A stretch of DNA of 64,000 nucleotides from Phlebotomus papatasi (lineage: Eukaryota > Arthropoda > Insecta > Diptera > Psychodidae), in the NCBI RefSeq assembly GCF_024763615.1, contig NC_077223.1:95232627-95296626 (forward strand). The letters run 5' to 3'. Under the pieces are notes generated by a model. The model had not been told where the DNA came from. It saw only the letters and a list, made by a program, of their open reading frames with translations, and searched no databases. How positions within the stretch are numbered: the stretch's first letter is position 1; each line of letters begins with the position of its first letter. Positions 9,059 to 21,363 of the stretch are shown one piece after another. A program made the position numbers and the translations under genes.

Positions 9059-10033
9059 GTCAAACCCCTTAGTACTTAATGCAAAAAAAAAATCTGATAT
9101 CGGCTTTTATAAGTTATAACGAATATATTAATTTTAAATGGTATTGAATTTTAGTAAAACTCGTATAATTGTGATGGGATTATGGGATGGTTTCGAGGTG
9201 ATATATCAAAGGGCTTATAATAGATTAATAGGAGTTCATTATGTGTTCGACCACTTCACAAATTTACACTTTACCTTAATCAGTGTCAATCTTAAATTTT
9301 CAAGAGTTTGTAGACTGTATTAGGAAAGCGCCTAGGCTTGGGAAACAAACATATTTAAAGTCTACAAAAACCTAAAACCTTATTTAGACGGCCAAGTTTT
9401 ATTAGTTTAGATTACTTCTGTTTCTTTTTTTAAATGCTTTAAAAATCCCGAAATTCATTCAGTACTAATAGAAAAATTTTTCAATAGAGACTAGAAAATG
9501 GCGAAAAGAAGTTGTGGAGGAATGTCTTTTCTTAAAATTGTTATGAGGAAAAATTCTCGAGGGTGAGTTACAGGTGGCACCACGACAATTCTCAAGTCCA
9601 TGGATAAAAAGAAATGTTTTTTTTTCTGAGTCCTCGAGACATATCGTACATATGTATTATTTCCGTGTGCACTTAAGGAAATGCCCTGTGCATGTAACAA
9701 GACCCTATAGGATGTCCTTCGGGTTCACTTTCTCAAACATAGCAAAAAAACATTCACACGACAAACCAGCAAAAGGGAGTTGCCTGTGTCAACGTTTATT
9801 TATCGTATTGTGGCTTCCTGGTCCTCCGCCTCAGAGTCCTTTTTTCCGCATTCTCTGTCTGAACCCTTTCTGCTCGTTCGCAAAAGCTTGTTAATCCGTC
9901 ATTGAAGTACTTTTGTGAGCTACACTGAGATCTTTTATACAAATTGTTGCCAAAGAGAAGTCGTTTAAAATTCATTCGAAAAATTATTAAAAAAAACTTC
10001 TCACTATGCACAACAAACAAGAATTCGAGTACA
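9059..10033. other. No gene seen
   Basis: Plain sequence. The frame at 9574-9894 begins with a GTG, carries no domain and is not supported. Confidence 0.45.
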
Positions 10034-10265
10034 AGGGAAGTGGGGCAGCTTTGAATTAGGGTAGCTTTAAAATTGAACTTTTGATCCTATTTTTATATGA
10101 AACTGAACCTTATAGTGATATAATTTATATCCAGAAACCAATTGCGAAGCTAAATTATACTATGATAAGGCTCAATTCCTTATCAAAATTAAAAAAAAAA
10201 CCAAACCCAGTTTCAATGCTGTTCCAATTCAAAGTTTCCTTATTTTCTCTTCCTTTAATTATTCC
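10034..10265. repeat. Repeat related to the AAGTGGGG element at 53147
   Basis: GAAGTGGGGCAGCTTTGAATT and the following TTTATA/CCTTATAGTGATATAATT part resemble the element at 53147-53355. No matching right end was found, so the copy is probably truncated. Confidence 0.45.
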
Positions 10266-10354
10266 ATAACGAAATTTCGTTTTTTACCAGAATTTAATGT
10301 ATCTTTATTTTAAATCAAATCAATATTAATCTAGACTAAAATAGGCTATTTGTG

Positions 10355-10501
10355 ATTCGAATCTAATCCTGAACTTTGAAATTATTTCAGTGTTTCAGAT
10401 GAACAAGACTAGACCTACACTCTGGATCATTCATCGTGTCTTTCTACTGCCTATCTGAAACTATTAGGAAATCACAAAGTTCAGGATTAGATTCAGTTCA
10501 A
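10355..10501. repeat. Palindromic unit
   Basis: GAATCTAATCCTGAACTTTG at the left is the exact inverse of CAAAGTTCAGGATTAGATTC at the right, about 100 bases apart. CAGTGTTTCAGAT and ATCTGAAACTATT extend the pairing loosely. Confidence 0.7.
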
Positions 10502-11574
10502 AATAATCCCATTGTATATCCTAATTAGCTCAATACATTAATATACAGTACCCTTCTTAAGTATCCTTAATAATCCTTTATTAAGTTAATTTTTTCCTGG
10601 TTTATCGTCGAGTTGTGTAGGGGAAAATTTGCTACGTTCATAACTTTATTACAACTAGTACATTGAGAGTAATGCTTTTTTTCAGAAATTGCAATAATTT
10701 CTTTTTCAAATATTGCAAAATAATTTAAGATTTGTTTCATTATGGTTATTTTATTTTATTTTAAGAATAAGTAATAAAGCAGGGCAATCATCTGATACCA
10801 TTTACCTCAATAACAACATTAATGTCAGATTTTGAAATTTATTTCCAAAGCATCCAATATCGACTCACATATCAATCCACCTACTTGTCAGAACCCCAAA
10901 AAAAACACACGTGGTAAAGATGTTGGTCTGTGAGTGAAGAGAGGGAACAAAAAAAAAGTTAATTCAATAAAACGAATTTCCCAATAAAAGTCACAAAAAT
11001 TTTTATATGAGATTATATCACTCCCCAAAACCCATCCCAAATTCAGGAATAGTCTCATGTAATGAAATTGTGGAAAATGCTTTTGAAATGGTTACATAGC
11101 ACAGACTCCACATACGATATATCCATGTAGCCCCAAACTCCACACAATTGTGAAATATAGATGATCGGCTCCATGTTGGGGGTGGGACTTTCAATACGGC
11201 TCACGGGAGAGAAATTGAAGTAATTTCTCCAGTGATTTCATTTCTTCGCCCACCACCGTTCCCATCCATTGAAATCTCATATATTTTTCATCAATTCCTC
11301 TTTTGTCACAATAACTTCCATGCTCTTCTAATGATTTTCTCCCCCATGAAAAAAAAGAAAAATAACCTCAAAAAATTCCTGTGCGTAACATTGACATTTT
11401 TATGGTACTCCAGCTCAAAATAAAAACTATGCGCTCTCTTCTATCAAACAATAGCAAAACGTTTGATTGAAAAAAATTAAAGAATGAGAGAATAAATCTC
11501 TAGAACTTGACTTAATAATTGAATACAAACGGTTCTGCATTTTTTTTGCTTTTGCTTAACGCGATTTTTTATTT
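10502..11574. other. No gene seen
   Basis: AT-rich plain sequence. Confidence 0.45.
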
Positions 11575-11615
11575 CTAATTTTACTACTCGAACTCCACAA
11601 AGAGAGTTGTAAGTA
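11575..11615. repeat. Fragment of repeat family X
   Basis: TACTCGAACTCCACAAAGAG matches the terminus seen at 38850-38880 and 58335-58352. Confidence 0.5.
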
Positions 11616-11820
11616 TAGGTGACACTGGGGCAAAAAGTCACAAATCGAGTTTTTCAGAATTCAATATCTTCCAAGATAAGAAAGATAGCGGCTTAATTTT
11701 CTTTCCATAGATATCCTCCATAAACCTTCTTCAATGCCATACGTTTCTTAGAATTTGAACATTTTTTTGACCTGTTTTTGGAATATTTCCCACTTATTTT
11801 CCAAAATTGATGTACTAGTA

Positions 11821-13091
11821 GGGGAATGTAGGCAGGCTTCGCACGTGTGTGCTTTCAAACGATGTGAATTTTCTCTTTATTTCCAAAGAGTTGGTTCCGA
11901 ATTTCTTAGCCATAAGTAAAGTAATTATGAACCTTATCTTCATTGTAAAAATAGACAGCCAAGCCCTTCTTTCCTAGGTGCTAGGATCACAAATAGAAAA
12001 TTGGCCCAAAATGGGTAATTTTAATGGCACATATTTCATTTGATTTCTCATATTTAAACTCATTTCTAAAAAAAATCACTTACACAGTGGATGAAGAGTA
12101 TACTAGAGATGATATTTACGTAATAACTTTTTGCATCGGAGGGAAATTATTTTCACGGTGCCGGAAAATTCGCAAGTACTACACTGTGTGTGGTTTCAAA
12201 CACTGAATGTGTGAGCATTCGCATATGCATCCGGCAACTTCAGATTGAAAACCATAACTTCACTAAAGCCTCATAAGCCACAGGGAGACAATCCTGGACA
12301 TTTCCTCTTCGACAGGCGTGTAGTTTCCTGCCCATCTCCATGAGACGACGTTTATTCACAGTGTGAACCGTGTGAACATGCTCACCATTAGCCTGGGACT
12401 CAATGTCACTAACTAAACTGCTACCATGCTAAAGGATATCGAAAAAATTATGAGCCACTTTAAACATTTGGAATAAGAATTAGGAAAACCAAACATTTTA
12501 CTCACAAAGCGAGTGTTACTCGAACACTCTGAAAAACACAGAAGCTTATCACCTTTCTTAATATAATTTATGCAACCTTTAGGAAAACAAAACAATATTA
12601 ACATAACCTCTACAATGTTCCGGCGATTCCAGCTGACCAGACGATTAATTTTGACAGTTTAGTCGATTTTCGATATTTATTTGGAAGAAAAAACAGTGCT
12701 CCAGAAAATGTGGAAAAAAGTGTTTTAAAGATCTTCTTTTAGTGCAGTGATAGTTTCCGCGGGTTCACGGGGGTACAGTATAACCGTAGGAAAATAATTC
12801 TTAATTGTGGATAAAATTTATTTCGAGAAAAAAAGCAATGACGAACCCAAACCCCCCATCGTGTGAACGCTGGCCCCGGGGGCAAGAATCGCACAAATCG
12901 TCATATTTTTTTCATTTTCCTGTCCAGGAAAAACCAACAATTCTGTGATAGTGGACTAGGCATGCATAGAAACCTAAAGGATCACAGATTTTTTTGGTGT
13001 AGTGCAATTTATTGCCCATTTTACAGTTTAGTCAGAAAAAAATCCTGAATATGAAGCACGAAAAAACGTGCGAAGGCTGCCTACATTCCCC
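11821..13091. mobile_element. TAGGGG hairpin-type element, long form (H9)
   Basis: Left GGGGAATGTAGGCAG and right CTGCCTACATTCCCC are exact inverses, with CTAGTA outside the left and TACTAG outside the right. The left subterminal part (GATGTGAATTTTCTCTTTATT, then CAAAGAG) is shared with the short element at 52128-52341. The 1.27-kb length, about six times that of relatives, means extra internal sequence; no transposase is readable in it. Confidence 0.75.
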
Positions 13092-14084
13092 TACTAGCGT
13101 ATATTTTCTACACAATTTGGATTCTTTGAATACAAAGCCGTTAGGATAAAGAGTAACAAAAGGTATGGGGCAAAAAGTAACAAAAACCGAAGCAATTTCT
13201 TATGTCTCACGGCGAAAAGAAACGTCATTGCCATATGTTTCCGCTTATTGTTGTAGACCATGATGGTGCTAAAGATCCGAAAATATTAAATGATGCGCAC
13301 AGCCAAATTCATTCATTCATTGATTCATTCATTTGCTCGGCAACTCTTCGGTAAAGGACAATTCGCCTTTGTCGAAACCTTTCGCCACGAATAAGACCTA
13401 TACCATCGAATAGGTATTGGCAAAGGTAACAACTTTTGTTCCGGGTCCAACCTCAAAAGTATGTAGGAAATGCACTAGAACATAAAACAAATTGTTAAGA
13501 AGTATGACGAGTTTTTTTTACAAAAAAACCTTTTATACAATAACGGTTTTTCATATGTTGGTCATGTCAGAGAACAATTTGTAAAGAAGGGCTCAAGGAA
13601 GACTTTTCTACTACAAACCATATCTTTATCTCTTCATTTTCATTGCAATTTTCCAGATTTACCTAGTAAATCCTTGAACATTCTTCAAATTCATAAAAAT
13701 GATTCTAGGGAAATGTCTCTTATGCACAAATATTCCCCTTGACAAAAGAGTTAAAGCTTCTGAAGATTCCAAGGCCATAAAAGTTACCGTTATCCAAAAC
13801 TTTGAATAATAAGTTCAGAATGTTTCAGAAGAATCTAAACGTTTTGTTAAAATTCCTTTGGTAAGGGTACTTTTAAATTTTATGATCTTCACCAACTCTA
13901 GCTCCTGTTTTAAGAAAAATATTTCCGTAAAGGACACAAAATGACACAATATTTCGAATGGAATTAAAAGACATTCCAGGATATTTGAGGGAAATCAGGA
14001 TAATTACGGGCAAACAACTGACCAAAATTTCATGTCGTAGAATCAATATTCACAAAATATTCACAATTTTATATAAGAAGAAGA
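13092..14084. other. No gene seen
   Basis: Plain sequence. GGGGCAAAAAGTAACAAA at about 13169 repeats the phrase at 11630 in the same direction, so an older repeat flanks H9. Confidence 0.4.
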
Positions 14085-14099
14085 AAATATTCGAATATT

Positions 14100-14285
14100 T
14101 CCCTAAATATTCGCAATATTCAAGAAATATTCGCGATATTCGCAATATTCAGAGATTATTCGCGATATTCGCAATATTCAGGAATTATTCGCGATATTCG
14201 CAATATTTAGGGATTATTCGCGATATTCGCAATATTCAGGAATTATTCGCGATATTCGCAATATTCATGAAAAATGCCAATATTC
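14100..14285. repeat. Minisatellite, 29-bp unit
   Basis: About five head-to-tail copies of a unit near ATTCGCGATATTCGCAATAT plus TCAGGAATT, differing by one or two bases each. Degenerate half-units extend it on the left. A reading frame runs through it, giving a repetitive peptide (RDIRNIQ, FAIFAIF), which is a by-product of the repeat. Confidence 0.85.
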
Positions 14286-14429
14286 GCGATATTCACGTTG
14301 GCAGATGTTTTAGACTCGCGAGTTGTTTCCCCCTTGATAATTGCAAAGAAAATTGAGAGATAGAAATATGATTTCTTCTAGGAAAATGCTCCTTAACTTC
14401 TTTAGAAATCGTTCTTTGACAACTACGAC

Positions 14430-14640
14430 TTAAAGTACACCGTTATCGTTTGTCCGTACGGCTGTTTGGCTCTAAAAACCAAACGGTTAGAGATAGAAAC
14501 TTAGAATCTTCAGGAGACCCCCCGTAAGTCGACCCAGGACTATTAACGTGCCCCTTATTTTCCCCTGCTCTACCACTACCTCTCCTAACGCGTCCGTCGT
14601 GCGTGGTCGATTGGTCGAAAACGCGTCATGCGATTTTTCC
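14430..14640 (-). repeat. Repeat family X, copy 1
   Basis: Minus-strand copy of the segment that reads, on the other strand, CGCACGACGC, then a G-rich tract, then a GTCGACTTAC block and GGTTTTTAGAGCC. Other copies lie near 23.4, 31.8, 38.5, 51.0 and 63.7 kb. Confidence 0.65.
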
Positions 14641-14696
14641 ATATTTTCATACGTTTCAGAGATTACATAGACGGACATTTCACGCATATACGAGTA

Positions 14697-15166
14697 CACT
14701 AGATCCCGGCATTATGCACATTTTCGGGACCGAAAAAAAACGCGCGAAATGGCATTATGCATCGAGAAAATTTGCATACCTACAGGGGCTTTCTTTTGAA
14801 TAAATTGACCGTTGAACGAATTTCGCGCAGAGTAAAAGTCGGTAAAAGTAGTTCAAACAAAAAGCTTCAAATGTTTCAACTAATTCAACAATATAAATGC
14901 ATTAACAAACAGTACATGGCCAGAGTTCTTCAATAAATGGTTAGAATAATAAAAAAAATACCTTAAAAAAAAAGAAATTAAAATTTTGTTCTGAAAAAGT
15001 AGCAAAATGTTTTCAAATTTCTCGCGTCGAAACATAGTATGCATTCAGGCGTATTTCAAAAATTATTTCATAAATTGACCCCCGATGGTAGGCAAATTTG
15101 CATAATTGTGTGTGCATAATTCCGTCAGGTGCATAATCCCGAAGGACTTAATGCCGGGACTGAGTG
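14697..15166. mobile_element. MITE family P, copy 1
   Basis: Left end ATCCCGGCATTATGCACATT, right end AATGCCGGGACTGAGTG, with TA on both sides. A second complete copy in the opposite orientation lies at 42022-42430. No coding capacity. Confidence 0.8.
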
Positions 15167-15610
15167 TATACCGTTGAATCATTCCTAATAACGCTTTTTC
15201 ACGGTGAAATGGTATCACTTTTCGGCTGGTTGGAAGGGTCTTGGAATGTCCGATAAAACTGAACCGGTTTTATTAGTTATGAACCGTTTCATAACCGGAG
15301 ATTAATTTTTATTCGATGTTCAATTATATTGCTCCGGAGGTGTATTTTCGACAATGTTTTAAGTGATTTATAAATCGGCTAAAAACGATTCTGAGCCGGT
15401 AATGAACCGCTTGTGAACCAATAAGTAATTTTCGTCTGAGAATCAATTCTGTCACTCTTAAAACTATTTTGGGGATCTTTTGAGTGATTTATGAATCGGT
15501 TGAAAACCGGTAAACGATAAATGATTGCGAATTACTTTTGAAGTACAGCATTCTAATTCACGAGTTCGAGCACTTCGCAAAGCCTGGGATGCTTTGCCTC
15601 ACCCATTTTA
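15167..15610 (-). repeat. Repeat family X, second type of segment
   Basis: Contains GAATCATTCCTAATAACG, the AAGGGTCTTGGAATGTCC phrase, and runs of GAACCGGTT and TTATGAACCG. The same order occurs at 23570-23720 and 29590-29780, and in reverse at 63560-63680. Ends near GAGTTCGAGCACTTCGCAAAG. Confidence 0.65.
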
Positions 15611-16596
15611 CTCCAAGTAATCTCTGTTGTTCTATTAACTTGAAAATCAAGTTGAAAAAATTATTCAATATGACAGAGGAACCATTTCGTGTCATTTCTA
15701 ATTGATTCGTTAGTTTTTCAATTTTCCAACACTTGGAAATTGTGATATTAAAGCAATTTTATAAAGTATTACTGTAATGGAAATCTGAAATAGTGGAATA
15801 TAATTAATGGAAATACCAATTTGTTAGGGGTAGCATTAAATGCATCCATTTCTAAACATTCTAATGCTATTTATTACAAAATGACAGTTCAAAGTAAAAT
15901 AATATTAGAGCCAAATATTTTCAACGACCATATTCTAAAATCAGAGCTAGGCGTAGTGAAGGACTGCACTGCACATTAATATTATACATTACGAATTTGC
16001 ATAAATATTAATTCATGATTTTCATATTAGCTATAAATTAGACATACGCTGTAATTCAAAAATCACACAAAATTCATACTTGCACCAATAGTACCAATAA
16101 AACCACATAACTCACAGTAAAATATTCTTTTGGAGGAATTTATAACTGATATTATATTCGAGCAATAATGTTGCGCTTGCTATAAATTATTGCGCATCGA
16201 AATATTGATGAATAAATAATATTCGCTGAAATTACTCACTAAAAATCGGTAATCTTGTTAGACGAAAAGCCACGATAAGCGTAAAATCCCTCTGCTGCGG
16301 CTTACCCATAGAGTTTATACCATAACGGTATGTCCCACACGAGCATAGCGTGCACCTCGAGGCGAGATATTCGCTCATTGCTCGGCCAGTCACTCAGTAT
16401 GTGACGAGTGCCCAGGCAGTGCAGTGGAGTCTGAGGGTCGTTCCTCAGGTGCTCGTGAACTTAAGCCTCGATCTCACTGATTTCGGTTAACAATCTTCAT
16501 ATTTTATTAAAAATAGTTCATTGATAAGGAAGAAATATTGGGGCTTATAATTACCAAAATTTAAAATTCACTTGAATATTCATTATCATAAAAGAT
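15611..16596. other. No gene seen
   Basis: AT-rich plain sequence; a CG-richer stretch at 16260-16470 has no recognisable coding frame. Confidence 0.45.
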
Positions 16597-16600
16597 TTAA

Positions 16601-17570
16601 GGGGTTACGTGGGTCAATAAAACTGGAAAACACCATATTTTCTCCAATTTTTTTTCGACATAAAAAATTTTAATTTTAATTTAAATTCTTAAGCATATAA
16701 AAGTACAACATTTAAACTATATTTTCTAAAATTTTCATTTAAAATTTAGCCGTTGGGACCTGATTTTCGGAGACTTAATTTCAAAGAACATGCTTTTCTG
16801 TGGACAGGATTTTTCAGAGTGTATTCATTCGAAATCAAAAAATTAAATATTTCCTGTTAGCTGATGAGTTAAACTCATACTTGAATGGTAGACTTTGTTT
16901 TAATTAAATTTGGATTTTTGGCAGAATTTTATACAAAAAAATATACAATTTTTAGCGTATTTTACACCACGTTCTGTCTTGTAAAATAAGTTGTTATCAA
17001 GACAAAAAAATCTACAGTTCATGTATGAGTTTAACTCATCAGCTAACAGGAAGTATTTAGTTTTTTGATGTCAGATGAATACACTCTGAGAAATCTTGTC
17101 CACCGAAACTACACTGAGTGAGAGAAATCTGAAAAAGTTAAAATAACATTCCGGAAATGTTAATTTTGCCCTGCAGTATTGACCCAAAATCGGTATAAAT
17201 ATTACCCTTTTTAGGTGTATTAGGAGTTAAAGGTATTTTTTCATGTTAATTTTACCCTTAAAAAGGTGTAAAATTAACATTAAAAAAATGTTGATATATT
17301 TTTATACATAAAAAGTGTTAAATTTCTGAGAAAAAATGTTAATCGCACCCTCTTTTTTCTCAGTGTATGTAATTTTTCAGAAACTGTTTCCAAATATCAA
17401 GTTCTAAAGGCTGAATTTTTAAAATTTTCAGATGAAAATTTCAGAAAATATAGGTTAAATGTTATACTTTTATATCCCTAAGAAGTTTAATTAAATTTTT
17501 GTTTATTATTTTAAAAAAGATGTCAAAGAAATATGCTGTTTTTTTTAGAATTCGCGACCCACGTAACCCC
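16601..17570. mobile_element. TTAA-flanked foldback element (piggyBac-type ends)
   Basis: TTAA (16597-16600) precedes GGGGTTACGTGGGTC, and GACCCACGTAACCCC precedes TTAA (17571-17574). The arms pair over some 350 bp each, including GTTAGCTGATGAGTTAAACT and its inverse. A TTAA target duplication is typical of the piggyBac superfamily, so this is probably a non-autonomous derivative. A family C MITE sits in the right arm. Confidence 0.75.
17112..17365. mobile_element. CACTGAG MITE family C, copy 3
   Basis: Complete copy with CACTGAG and CTCAGTG ends, TA on each side, nested in the right arm of the TTAA foldback. Confidence 0.9.
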
Positions 17571-17754
17571 TTAAGTTTCATCGGTTTTCTCTGATTGGCT
17601 CAAAATTTAATTTAGAATATTTAACGGCATTTAATATTTTATTAAACTTAAATACTTTATTATTTATATTATTTATATTATAGTATTTTATTAAACTTAA
17701 AAGAAAATGAAAATGAAGTACAAAAATTACTTAAATTTGTAAATTCTACTAGTC

Positions 17755-17850
17755 CTAAAAATATATTGTAATATGTATGAAGTTTACTATAGGGAAAACA
17801 ATCCACTGGATGACGTCCCGTTGACAATAAAGATAATAATAATAAATTCT
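17755..17850 (+). repeat. Possible retroelement 3' end
   Basis: A short GC-richer segment ends TTGACAATAAAGATAATAAT plus AATAAA, similar in style to LINE or SINE 3' tails. No second copy was found in this window. Confidence 0.3.
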
Positions 17851-18649
17851 TTTTGCTGTATTTCTAAATTTTTACAAAATATTGTTTAAGAATTTGAAAT
17901 ATTTATACTTTCTGTAGCTAATGAGATAACTACACGTGAGAACTACATTTTAATGTTAAAATTTTCATTTTATTTTACTCTGGTAGTTAAAATAATCACT
18001 GACACTTACATTTTTGCATGGTGATTGAGAGTGGTAGGAGGTAAAAATTGATATAAATGTAGAGAAAAAAATATCTATCATAAAATTATAAATTAATCGC
18101 ATTACAATTTAATGTTCTTTTTCATATAATAAAATTTATGAATTCGTGTACATTTGCAATTTTTTTTCCTTAATTTGTACAATTGTGAACAGCTAGTCCT
18201 CCTGGGCAGCAAAATGTTGGTTTTTAATTCAGTTTCATTCAAATATCATTGTTTTCCACTTGATTTATGTATTTGAATGATTTCAATAATTGGGAATCAT
18301 TAACAGGTAATTTTCGAAATTATACTATATTATTTGCAAAATGGCTTGATGTGTACAAAATATGAAAACCACGAAATATATTAATTTTTTAAATTCTATT
18401 GGAGTTACTTTAATCAAGTAAATTAAGCACAGAACTTTAGAAAATCTTGAAATGCCCAGAATAAATTGTTTAATAAGTAACATAAATGTAATAATTTTCA
18501 TAAATTGCAACATGATATTTATTGTGTTTATATTTTATAAGCTTTTCTTAGTGACTGCTTTAGAGTTTTATAAAGTAAATTTACTCTTTTGTTTTGTTTA
18601 TAGTGTTTTAAAAAAGTTTTTTAATCGATTTTTTCTTTTATTTACTTTA
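17851..18649. other. No gene seen
   Basis: Very AT-rich plain sequence. Confidence 0.4.
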
Positions 18650-18863
18650 GGGGAAAGTACTCTCCCTTCGAACATTCATGCTTTCGAATAATGTGAATTT
18701 TCTTTTAGTTTTACTAAGAGACTTGCACATTTCTATTAAATATTAGTTGGTTTATCATCAATTGTTGATAATTCCGTGATAATTTAGTGTAAATTATCAC
18801 GAAAAACAAAAGAAATTCACATTATTCGAAGGCATGAACGTTCGAAGGCAGAGTACTTTCCCG
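18650..18863. mobile_element. TAGGGG hairpin MITE (H1)
   Basis: GGGGAAAGTACTCTCCCTTC at the left is inverted at the right end near GAAGGCAGAGTACTTTCCC. Arms continue with AATAATGTGAATTTTCTTTT and its inverse, so nearly the whole element folds. TA flanks it. Close relatives lie at 35364 and 54225. Confidence 0.88.
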
Positions 18864-19831
18864 TACTTTTCCTATCTCCGGTTTAGGGGAATAATGATTA
18901 TTTCGTATTTTTTAATAAATTGATTTTTCTTAAAATTAGTATTATTACTCTTTTGTATATTGTGATTTTGCCATTGGCCTTTATATTGGGGTAGTGATTC
19001 ACTATTGCCTGGTGTAGTTGCAGTAATTCCGGTACTAAATGCATTTATTTATAGTGTCCCCAGCAGAGAAAGTGCAACCACCCTTCTGCATTTAGGAACC
19101 TTATTTAGCAGGAGACCGACACGAACTTGTACTTGACCAGTCAATCCTCAACGGACTCTACCGGACATTCCTCACCATTCCTCCCTGTGCGTAGACATTA
19201 TTCCACCCCGTTGAGCACATGAACCATTCCGGTGTCCAAAGCACAGACGAATTGACGGGATGGGGTGGACATTCATGTGGCCAGAGTGTTTATGGTGAAA
19301 GTATAATTCAGTTTGCAACATATTTTCACTTTGCATAATTTCCCTCAACACTTTTTCTCGACTTATGGAAATTTATTCAGAAACCGCTTCAATGGTTTTT
19401 TTCTGTTCTTAGCCCTTCCGCTGGATGTTTAGAGGCCAATTTGTGGGATGTGGGAGAAGAATGAAATTTACTCATAGTCTCTCTCTTCATACACATGTCA
19501 ACATATTTACCGATGAGACAACATGTCCCTCTTTTCTTGGACTTGCCTTTTGAGGACATTGAGGGAGCACTTCTTATTGCAGAATTTCGATCCCAAACCG
19601 CCCTTTTTATGTCTTGGAGTAATATATTCCACACACCTTTCCATCACAATCGTTTGATGTCATTTTATTGCCACATGTCATGGATAATGCTATCGTTGGT
19701 CTTCCCGGAAACTTCGAGCGTGGCTTGTGCCATATTCCTCTTCGATTTAAATATGTTTAATAGAGTATTCGTGAATTTGAACAATAGGGGTCACTTATTA
19801 ATAAAATCTAGTTACATATCACCTTGTCAGA
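18864..19831. other. No gene seen
   Basis: Plain sequence. The ATG-initiated frame at 19495-19854 (119 codons) runs into the SINE and has no recognisable domain. Confidence 0.45.
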
Positions 19832-20102
19832 GCACTCAATGGGTCAAGTGGTAGAGCACTCGCTCTATGATGCAAGTGTCCCGGGTTCGAATCCCCTTTA
19901 GGCCACCAGGAATTTTTCTGGCGTTAAAGGTGTTCGGATTGCATCCAGAGAGCTTCACTGCACTTGATTCCACGGGGCATGGGACTAATAATCCCATTCC
20001 TGTATAAGAAAAAATAATAATGGATGTCCCGAACTCCCCTTGTCTGAAGGCCTAGTTCCTCTATGGAACGTTGTGCCACCATTATTATTATTATTATTAT
20101 TT
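19832..20102 (+). mobile_element. tRNA-derived SINE with target-site duplication
   Basis: The head is tRNA-like: an A-box region GGGTCAAGTGGTAGAGC and a B box GGTTCGAATCC (19884-19894), spaced as in a tRNA gene. These are RNA polymerase III promoter elements. The body ends in an ATT repeat (about 20081-20102). The 16 bases before (19816-19831) recur after it (20103-20118), ATATCACCTTGTCAGA against ATATCGCCTTGTCAGA, one mismatch. That is the signature of LINE-mediated retroposition, and fairly recent. Fragments of the same family lie at 32652 and 48618. Confidence 0.9.
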
Positions 20103-20147
20103 ATATCGCCTTGTCAGAAACAGTAGAGAAAATTTGAGATATCGGCA

Positions 20148-20355
20148 CTTAGGATTTTGGCTCTTAGAATTTTGGCTTTTGAGATTTTGGTTTTTGGGAT
20201 TTTGGATTTCAGGATTTTGGATTTCGAGATTTGGTTTTCGGGATTTTGGATTCCGGGATTTAAGATTTTTGTAATTTGGGTTTTCGAAATTTTCGCTCTC
20301 AGGATTTTGACTTTCGAGATTTTAGCGTTCGGGATTTTGGCTTTTTAGAATTTTG
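20148..20355. repeat. Tandem array of a 15-bp motif, block 1
   Basis: Degenerate tandem copies of a unit close to TTCGGGATTTTGGCT, about 13 in a row. Confidence 0.85.
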
Positions 20356-21363
20356 GTTTATTCAGGGTTTCGACTTATTCTTTCCGTACAGAAGTAGATC
20401 TTGAAAAATTCGAAAATCTATTTGAAGATCCAAAAAAGAGACTTTCTTACTTCTTAATACTTTCGCAAGGTGGCGGAAGTTACATCCTGTTCGAATTTCG
20501 AAGTGCTCAAGTGTCAAAATGTGACTGTCTTCACATTTTTGTGAGGAATAAAACAGAACAACGACGTTTACTGTTCTTGTCCCAGTATTTAATCACTCCA
20601 TAATCACTGAGTAACTCTTTTGCCAGCTTTTTAGTGTGATATTTGATAAATTTTCCCCAACTTTTTCGAATATTTAATATGAAAATTCGAAATTGAATTT
20701 GAATTCTTCGAACTTCAACGACTTTTTGTGCAAATAGAGTTCCATTTACCTTTTATCCAATACACTATTGGAGAATCAAAATCTACTTGTGATCGGGCTC
20801 ATTTGGGATTTCCGGAATTTAAATTTTCGGGATTTTGGCGTTCAGAATTTTGACTTTCGGGATTTTAGCGTTTGAGATCTTGATTATCGGGGTTTTACCC
20901 TTTTGGAATTTTGGCTTTTTGAGATTTTTTTTCTTTTTGGGACTATGGCTCATTCGGGACTTCGACCTATTCTTTCCGTACAGAAGTAGATCTTGAAAAA
21001 TTCGAAAATCTATTTGAAGATCCAAAAAAGAGACTTTCTTACTTTTAGATAATTCCGCAAGGTGGCTGAGATACATCCTGTTCGAGTTTCGAAGTGCTCA
21101 AGTGTCAAAATGTGACGGTCTTCATATTGTTGTGAGAAATAAAACAGAACAACGACGCTTACTGTTCTTGTCCCATTACTTAATCAGTCCATAATCACTG
21201 AGTAAATCTTGATAAATTTTCCAACCTTGTTCGAAAATTTAGTAGGAAAATTCGAAATTGAATTTTGATTTCTTCGATCATCAACGACTTTTTGTGCAAA
21301 TAAAGTTCCATTTACCTTTTATCCAAGACACTATTAGAGAATCAAAATCTACTTGTGTTTAGG
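20356..21363. repeat. Duplicated 450-bp spacer with array block 2
   Basis: The segment from 20356 to about 20818, starting TTATTCAGGGTTTCGACTTA, is repeated from about 20945 to 21363 with scattered changes. Between them lies array block 2 (20819-20944). Both spacers contain the phrase CCGTACAGAAGTAGATCTTG. Array plus spacer therefore forms a larger tandem unit. Confidence 0.85.

Noticed and set aside
13958..14356. Repeat-containing protein
   Set aside because: The repeats in the peptide simply reflect a 29-bp minisatellite whose unit is not a multiple of three, so the frame changes from unit to unit.
19841..19899. tRNA gene
   Set aside because: A and B boxes are present, but the segment is the head of a 271-bp unit with an ATT tail and target duplications, so it is a SINE.
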